Positions 59,945-64,000 of a DNA stretch of 64,000 nucleotides are shown piece after piece. The translations under genes and the position numbers were made by a program. The notes below the pieces were generated by a model. It ran no database searches. It was not told the origin of the DNA and saw only the letters and a list, made by a program, of their open reading frames with translations. Each line of letters starts with the position of its first letter. The stretch's first letter is position 1. The stretch comes from Frondihabitans sp. 762G35 (GTDB lineage: Bacteria > Actinomycetota > Actinomycetes > Actinomycetales > Microbacteriaceae). The DNA lies in the NCBI RefSeq assembly GCF_002074055.1, contig NZ_CP014619.1, forward strand, positions 2,294,001-2,358,000, read 5' to 3'.

Positions 59945-60288
59945 TCAGACCCCCGTGACGAGCCGGACGCCCGCGGCGATCCTGGCGAGGGTGAAGGCGG
60001 CCAGATGCCCGGCCGGGTACGGATCGACGAACCTGCGACTCACCGGCCCGATCTGCGAGACCACGGCGACGGAGTCCTTCGCAAGGCCCGACACGGCGGC
60101 CGGGACGAGGACGTTCCCGGGGAACCCCTCCAGGGCCGTGTTGGACGTCAGCGGCACGACGAGGACGGTTCCGATGTCCGTCGCGAGCAGCCAGTTCTCC
60201 TGCGTGACGACCGCCGGGCGGATCTTCGCCGGCTCGGAACCTCGAGGCGACCCGAAGTCGACCAGACGACGTCGCCGTGGGCGATCAC
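59945..60288 (-). pseudogene. MazF/PemK-type toxin, single-base frameshift
   Basis: From the GTG at 60288 the frame reads VIAHGDVVW and then goes out of frame. Inserting one G at 60262-60263 restores VDFGSPRGSEPAKIRPAVV, TQENWLLATDIGTVLVVPLT, SNTALEGFPGNVLVPAAVSG and an intact end at 59945. This is a complete MazF-fold endoribonuclease of about 115 residues, with the conserved G-x-P-R-G-S-E-P-x-K-x-R-P. Its start overlaps the stop of the small ORF before it (GTGA), the usual antitoxin-toxin arrangement. Confidence 0.8.
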
Positions 60289-60401
60289 CACTCCGTCCCG
60301 GTCAGGAGGGTCCGCTCCGCCTCGCGGACGAACTCCCCGTCGCCGGAGGGCTGCCCGGCACGCGTCAGGACGTCGTTGGCGAGGGCGGTCAGCTCGGCCA
60401 T
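60285..60401 (-). CDS. possible antitoxin partner of MazF, 38 codons
   Basis: The ATG at 60401 begins MAELTALANDVLTRAGQPSG and ends in EREAERTLLTGTEW-like sequence, with its TGA overlapping the toxin GTG. GAGG abuts the start. It is short for a MazE/antitoxin and may lack an N-terminal DNA-binding part, which the arfB stop 25 bp upstream leaves no room for. Assignment rests on position and coupling only. Confidence 0.4.
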   Translation of the reverse strand: MAELTALANDVLTRAGQPSGDGEFVREAERTLLTGTEW

Positions 60402-60425
60402 CCTCGAGATCGTCGCGCTGGCGGG

Positions 60426-60848
60426 TCACTCGTCGAGGGGGCGCCGCCGCTGCCTCTTCGTCGCGGACCGCTCCTGCTTCGCCGCGAGTCGACGCCGGTC
60501 CGAGCCCCGGGTGGGCCGGGTGGCGCGCCGCCGGGCCGCCTCGGGGGCGAGCCCGTCACCGACCAGCGACGCGAGCTTGTCGAGCGCGATCTCGCGGTTC
60601 CGGAGCTGCGAGCGCTGCTCGGAGGCCGACACCGTCAGAGCGCCGTCGACGAGGCGCCGTGCGAGCCGTTCGAGCAGCAGAAGCCGCTGCTCATCGGTCA
60701 GGGCCGCCGAATCGACGAGGTTCCAGGTGAGCTGGACCCTGCTGTCGGAGGTGTTCACGTGCTGGCCGCCCGGGCCGGACGACCGCGAGAACCGCCAGCC
60801 GAGCTCCGACGCCGGGATCGTCAGCGCGGGCGACACCTCCAGATCCAT
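60426..60848 (-). CDS. arfB: alternative ribosome-rescue factor ArfB
   Basis: This 140-residue peptidyl-tRNA hydrolase releases stalled ribosomes. The GGQ catalytic loop is RFSRSSGPGGQHVNTSDSRV (Gly27-Gly28-Gln29). The C-terminal tail is strongly basic (RRRATRPTRGSDRRRLAAKQ), fitting insertion into the empty mRNA channel. The length is standard for YaeJ/ArfB. The toxin locus follows 25 bp downstream on the same strand. Confidence 0.93.
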   Translation of the reverse strand: MDLEVSPALTIPASELGWRFSRSSGPGGQHVNTSDSRVQLTWNLVDSAALTDEQRLLLLERLARRLVDGALTVSASEQRSQLRNREIALDKLASLVGDGLAPEAARRRATRPTRGSDRRRLAAKQERSATKRQRRRPLDE

Positions 60849-60893
60849 GCCTCCAGCGTGGCACGGGACCGCGTCGCCCGCGGGCCCGGGCGA

Positions 60894-61634
60894 CTACGGA
60901 CGCGCGACGATCTCGTCCAGGGCGCCGAGCAGGGCCGCGAACGCAGGATGCCCGGGGTCGATGACGACCATGTGGTCGCCGTCGACCGTGGTGAGCCGTG
61001 CATCCTGCCCCGCTGCCACAGCCGCTTCGACGTAGCTCTGCGACTGGTTCAGCGGCACGACGTCGTCACCGGTTCCGTGCACGATGCGGACCGGGAGCGA
61101 CGGCTCGATGCGCTGGATCGGGTCGGCCGCGGCGTACCGCTCCGGATGATCGGCCGAACTGCCGCCGAGGAAGCCGGGCACGGCCCCGTCGCCCATGTTC
61201 TCGGACTCGCCGAGGAGGAGGTCGAGTGCCCCCGCGAGACTCACGGCTCCTGCGAGCGCGATTCCGGGCTCCGGTCGCGAGAGCGCCCAGACGGCGAGGT
61301 GCCCGCCGGCGCTGTGGCCGACCGTGACGATCGGCCCGGGCTCGATCCCGAGGGAGGACGACGCGACGGCCAGGTGCTCGATCGCCGCCGCCGTGTCGTC
61401 GAGGGTCGCGGGCCAGCCGCCGCCGTTGGGGAGCTGGCGGTACTCGATCTGCCAGACGTTCCAGTCGGCGGCGACGAGGGCTTCCGCGAGCGGCGTCGGG
61501 CCGTCGAAGTAGTCGGGGGTGCCGCGCCAGAATCCACCGTGGATGAGGATGACCGTGCCGCGGGCGGGCCCGCCGGTCTCGCAGAACACCCCGTACTGCA
61601 TCGGTCCGTCGCCGTACTCGAATCGTGTCGTCAT
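60894..61634 (-). CDS. alpha/beta hydrolase (kynurenine formamidase/esterase-like)
   Basis: This 246-residue hydrolase has the oxyanion motif VILIHGGFWRGTPDYF (HGG), the nucleophile elbow VTVGHSAGGHLAVWAL (GHSAGG), the acid in IVHGTGDDVVPLNQS and the histidine in TVDGDHMVVID. This fits the acylaminoacyl/kynurenine formamidase-like esterases. Substrate unknown. TAGCGT lies 7 nt before the ATG. Confidence 0.88.
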   Translation of the reverse strand: MTTRFEYGDGPMQYGVFCETGGPARGTVILIHGGFWRGTPDYFDGPTPLAEALVAADWNVWQIEYRQLPNGGGWPATLDDTAAAIEHLAVASSSLGIEPGPIVTVGHSAGGHLAVWALSRPEPGIALAGAVSLAGALDLLLGESENMGDGAVPGFLGGSSADHPERYAAADPIQRIEPSLPVRIVHGTGDDVVPLNQSQSYVEAAVAAGQDARLTTVDGDHMVVIDPGHPAFAALLGALDEIVARP

Positions 61635-61681
61635 CGGTGCGACGCTACTCGCCGGAGCGGATCATGCCCGCGCCGCGCTCG

Positions 61682-62356
61682 TCAACTGCGAGCCGCGCTC
61701 GCGCGCGCGCGACGGGTGAACACCAGGTGCACCACGCCGGACGGCGACGGTGTCGCCTCGATGTCGAAGCGCTCCTCGAGCCCCTCGAGGCCGTCCCAGA
61801 GGCGTTCGCCGCGACCCAGCAGGATCGGGACGACCACCACGTGCAGGTGGTCGACGAGGTCCGCGGCCAGGAACTGCCGGACGGTGTCGACGCCGCCGCC
61901 GATCCTGACGTCGAGATCTCCGGCCAGGATCCGAGCCGCCTCGAGCGCGGTGGCGGGGTCGGCGTCGACGAAGTGGAACGACGTCCCACCCTGCATCTCG
62001 AGCACCGGTCGCGGATGGTGGGTCAGCACCACGACCGGCGTGTGGAACACCGGATCGTCACCCCACCACCCCTTCCACTCCTCATCGGTCCACGGCCCCC
62101 GCTGCGGGCCGAACTTGTTGCGGCCCATGATCTCCGCGCCGATGCCGCGCCTCCACGTGCTCGCGAAGGCGTCGTCGAGGCCCGTCGATCCGGACGTCGG
62201 ACCCGGGATGCCCATCTCGCGGAACGTCCGCGTCGCCATGGCCCACTCCACGAGTCGCGACGAGGCGTGGCCGAACGGCGCGTCCAGCCGCTGCCCCTCC
62301 CCCGTGCCGAAGCCGTCGAGGGAGACCGAGAAGTTGTGGACGCGGACGAGCGACAT
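61682..62356 (-). CDS. dihydrofolate reductase family (RibD C-terminal-like) protein
   Basis: This 224-residue protein has the DHFR/RibD_C fold: VRVHNFSVSLDGFGTGEGQR, EIMGRNKFGPQRGPW, VVVLTHHPRPVLEMQGGTSF, the NADPH loop DLDVRIGGGVDTVRQFLAAD and HLHVVVVPILLGRGERLWDG. It is not RibD, since it lacks the deaminase domain, and so does not complete the rib operon. GGAG lies about 8 nt before the ATG at 62356. Confidence 0.9.
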   Translation of the reverse strand: MSLVRVHNFSVSLDGFGTGEGQRLDAPFGHASSRLVEWAMATRTFREMGIPGPTSGSTGLDDAFASTWRRGIGAEIMGRNKFGPQRGPWTDEEWKGWWGDDPVFHTPVVVLTHHPRPVLEMQGGTSFHFVDADPATALEAARILAGDLDVRIGGGVDTVRQFLAADLVDHLHVVVVPILLGRGERLWDGLEGLEERFDIEATPSPSGVVHLVFTRRARASAARS

Positions 62357-62588
62357 GTCATCTCCTGAGGGACTGGCCGATGGGCGTCACCCTAGGCCCG
62401 GTGGCAGGCCCGCATCAAGCCACGCTTCCGATGCTTTTGAGCATACGCGATACGAATTGACAACACGAAATATTAACGATTGGCTTTCGGGAGACCGGGC
62501 GTTCCACCCGAGTCAGCACCCATCGACGGGAGAACGTCTTGAGCATCGGCGGCGGCTCCTGCCCGACGAACTCGACGCACGGGTCACC
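62357..62588. other. AT-rich divergent region before permease locus
   Basis: It contains ATGCT-tttg-AGCAT (62431-62444), TTGACA (62457-62462) and an AATATTAACG stretch, the lowest-GC sequence in the window. A clear -10 at 17-18 bp is not visible. The region is a probable regulated promoter for the permease genes. GGGAGAA precedes a TTG near 62539 that would be in frame only with one extra base. Confidence 0.45.
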
Positions 62589-63515
62589 GTGACGGCGCCG
62601 CGCCTGGCCGCGGTCGCCTGCCTCGTCCTCCTCTTCAGCCTGTTGACGTCGGCGATCGGCGTCTACGACTCTCGGCAGGGCGCCCTGACTCTGGAGGGGA
62701 ACTCGCTTTATTCGTCCTCGGCCGTAACGCTGAGCGCGACCCCGGCGGATGCGAGATCGCGCCTGGCCGAGCGCCACGAGTCCGGGCGAGTATTCATCGA
62801 CGTCGCGGACGGTGGACGAGTCCGACTGCTCACGACGATCGGCACGCCCTCCCGTCCGTTCCCCCTCCACTCAGGACGGCAGCCGACGGCCGACGACGAT
62901 GAAGTGGCACTGGTCGGCTCGGCCGTCCCGGTGCTCTCCCGTTCGGTCGGCAGCGTCTACCTGGACGACGGGCGGGAGTACCCGGTCATCGGGCGACTCG
63001 GCCTCGAGGCCGACAGCCTGGTCGCCGATCAGGTGCTCCTGCTCGACCGCCAGCGGTCCGACGCGCAGGCGGCGGTACCCATGGTGGTCGACAGCGATGG
63101 GGCACGTCGACTCTTCCTCGACGAGATGCGGCGCGGCACGGCGATGGCCGTCGACCCCAGCACGAATCGGCGGACGAACGTGGACTTCGTCTCCCCGATC
63201 CTGATCGTCTTCGGCACGAGCCTCGCCCTTTTCGGGTTCGCTGTCACCGGGGCACTCGCCGGTGCCGGCTACCGGGCTCGCGCTGGTGTGGCCCGACTGG
63301 CAGGAGCGACCCGGCCGCGCGCGCTCCTCGGAGGCGCCGTGAGGCTCTCGCTCGTCCTGGCACCCTTCGTCGCCCTCGGCGCGTGCACGCAGGTCGTGGC
63401 GACGGGCGACGCGGTCGGTCCCGATCTCGCGGCCGTCCTCGGTGCGCAGATCGTCCTCGCCGTGGCAGGCTTCACCGCGGCGGCCGACAGATCCCATCCC
63501 CTCGGAAACCGATGA
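62589..63515 (+). CDS. MacB/FtsX-like permease-type membrane protein
   Basis: From the GTG at 62589 the product is 308 residues. It has an N-terminal TM (RLAAVACLVLLFSLLTSAIG), an extracytoplasmic MacB-like domain (about 25-190; VALVGSAVPVLSRSVGSVYL, YPVIGRLGLEADSLVADQVL) and three C-terminal TM segments (ILIVFGTSLALFGFAVTGAL and two more). The frame continues upstream with RRRLLPDELDAR, so the true start may be earlier. It is likely one half of an ABC export or mechanotransmission system. It overlaps the next gene by 4 bp (ATGA). Confidence 0.65.
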   Translation: MTAPRLAAVACLVLLFSLLTSAIGVYDSRQGALTLEGNSLYSSSAVTLSATPADARSRLAERHESGRVFIDVADGGRVRLLTTIGTPSRPFPLHSGRQPTADDDEVALVGSAVPVLSRSVGSVYLDDGREYPVIGRLGLEADSLVADQVLLLDRQRSDAQAAVPMVVDSDGARRLFLDEMRRGTAMAVDPSTNRRTNVDFVSPILIVFGTSLALFGFAVTGALAGAGYRARAGVARLAGATRPRALLGGAVRLSLVLAPFVALGACTQVVATGDAVGPDLAAVLGAQIVLAVAGFTAAADRSHPLGNR

Positions 63516-64000
63516 GAGCGCTCCACACTCTCCGGGCAGAGGCGCTCCCCCTGCTTGCGAAAGTCCTCGTCACCGGCATCCTGCTCATCACCTTCTACAA
63601 CGTCGAGACCTTCTCGGCGTCGACCGATGATGCCGTGAACACGAGCTTCAGCGCCGACGCGGACGTCGACCTCTACGGCCTGATCGACGACCTCCGCGAT
63701 CCCGACGCCTTCAGCGCGTTCCGCGACTCCGTTCCCGATCTCGACAGGCTGGCTGCGTTCTACAGCGCACTGTCCGATGACGACGAGTTGGCATTCCTCT
63801 CGAGCTTCGACCAGCCGGTACCGATCCAGGACTTCCGGGGCGGCTCGCCGTTCGAGGAGGGGTACGGGACGGACGCCCACACGCGCGGTCCGTACCTCGA
63901 CGAGCGCACCGGTCGCGAGACCCTCGATGTGAAGGCGTTGCAGATCAATCGGGAGGCGTACGAGTTCTACCGACTCACGACCTCGACCCCGACGTCCCTC
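63512..64000 (+). CDS. second MacB-like membrane protein, cut by window edge
   Basis: 163 codons are visible with no stop. An N-terminal TM (PLLAKVLVTGILLITFYNVE) precedes an acidic extracytoplasmic region (SFSADADVDLYGLIDDLRDP, FYSALSDDDELAFLSS). The layout matches its upstream partner: one TM, then an outer domain. Its ATG overlaps the previous stop. An ABC ATPase would be expected further on, outside the window. Confidence 0.65.
   Translation, partial: MRALHTLRAEALPLLAKVLVTGILLITFYNVETFSASTDDAVNTSFSADADVDLYGLIDDLRDPDAFSAFRDSVPDLDRLAAFYSALSDDDELAFLSSFDQPVPIQDFRGGSPFEEGYGTDAHTRGPYLDERTGRETLDVKALQINREAYEFYRLTTSTPTSL

Noticed and set aside
61682-62356. ribD completing the riboflavin pathway
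   Set aside because: Only the reductase-like fold is present, without the deaminase domain, and the gene is 24 kb from the rib operon.
59889-62588. Long upstream extension of the permease frame
   Set aside because: It runs antisense or out of frame through mazF, arfB, the hydrolase and the reductase; only the part after about 62540 looks coding.

Overview
The window is about 70% GC, with GC-ending codons, densely packed and translationally coupled genes and many leaderless-type promoters. It carries menaquinone synthesis, System II cytochrome c maturation, the actinobacterial ribosomal protein bS22 and two LASTG-anchored surface proteins. Together these indicate a high-GC actinobacterium, most likely of the family Microbacteriaceae (the family is an inference; no rRNA gene is present). 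It reads as chromosome: no phage, plasmid, IS or CRISPR was seen.

Layout. 1-7.4 kb: small unknown proteins, one LASTG surface protein, two single-base frameshifted genes, and a PPK2 kinase. 7.5-14.2 kb: menaquinone genes (menD, menA, menE, menB, menC) with two small membrane proteins; menF, menH and the methyltransferase are not here. 14.3-18.3 kb: cytochrome c maturation operon (thioredoxin-like lipoprotein, ccdA, resB, ccsB) read on the minus strand behind a histidine phosphatase, so quinone and cytochrome assembly sit together. 19-28 kb: short-form AspRS, bS22 and its conserved HTH neighbour, ArsR regulator, TrkH/TrkA potassium uptake, proC, a CDF transporter, tadA, upp. 28-36 kb: a 38-codon leader-like ORF before an orphan winged-helix regulator, MarR, photolyase, serine hydrolase, sugar kinase, GNAT, TetR, dienelactone hydrolase. 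36.2-38.3 kb: FMN riboswitch controlling ribE-ribB-ribH. 38.3-46 kb: pentapeptide protein and pabC-like gene from one palindromic divergent promoter, sdaA, a MarR/MMPL exporter pair with a clear operator, an AlkZ-like protein, a small basic protein, the second LASTG protein. 47-64 kb: amidohydrolase, Tag-like glycosylase with a minisatellite, APC transporter, SDR, zwf, a sedolisin without signal peptide, small membrane proteins, CitE-like lyase, a broken MazF toxin behind arfB, hydrolase, reductase, and the start of a MacB/FtsX-like permease locus cut by the right edge.

Four patterns cross gene boundaries. (1) Eight copies of a ~55-bp element with 10-bp terminal inverted repeats lie in three intergenic clusters. 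(2) The short words GCAGGAGC and GCAGGATGC (either strand) are far more frequent than base composition predicts. (3) At least 25 start codons lie 5-8 nt after a TAnnnT -10 box, implying leaderless mRNAs, which also resolves several starts. (4) Three genes are broken by single-base indels in or next to G/C runs, suggesting either assembly errors or recent decay.
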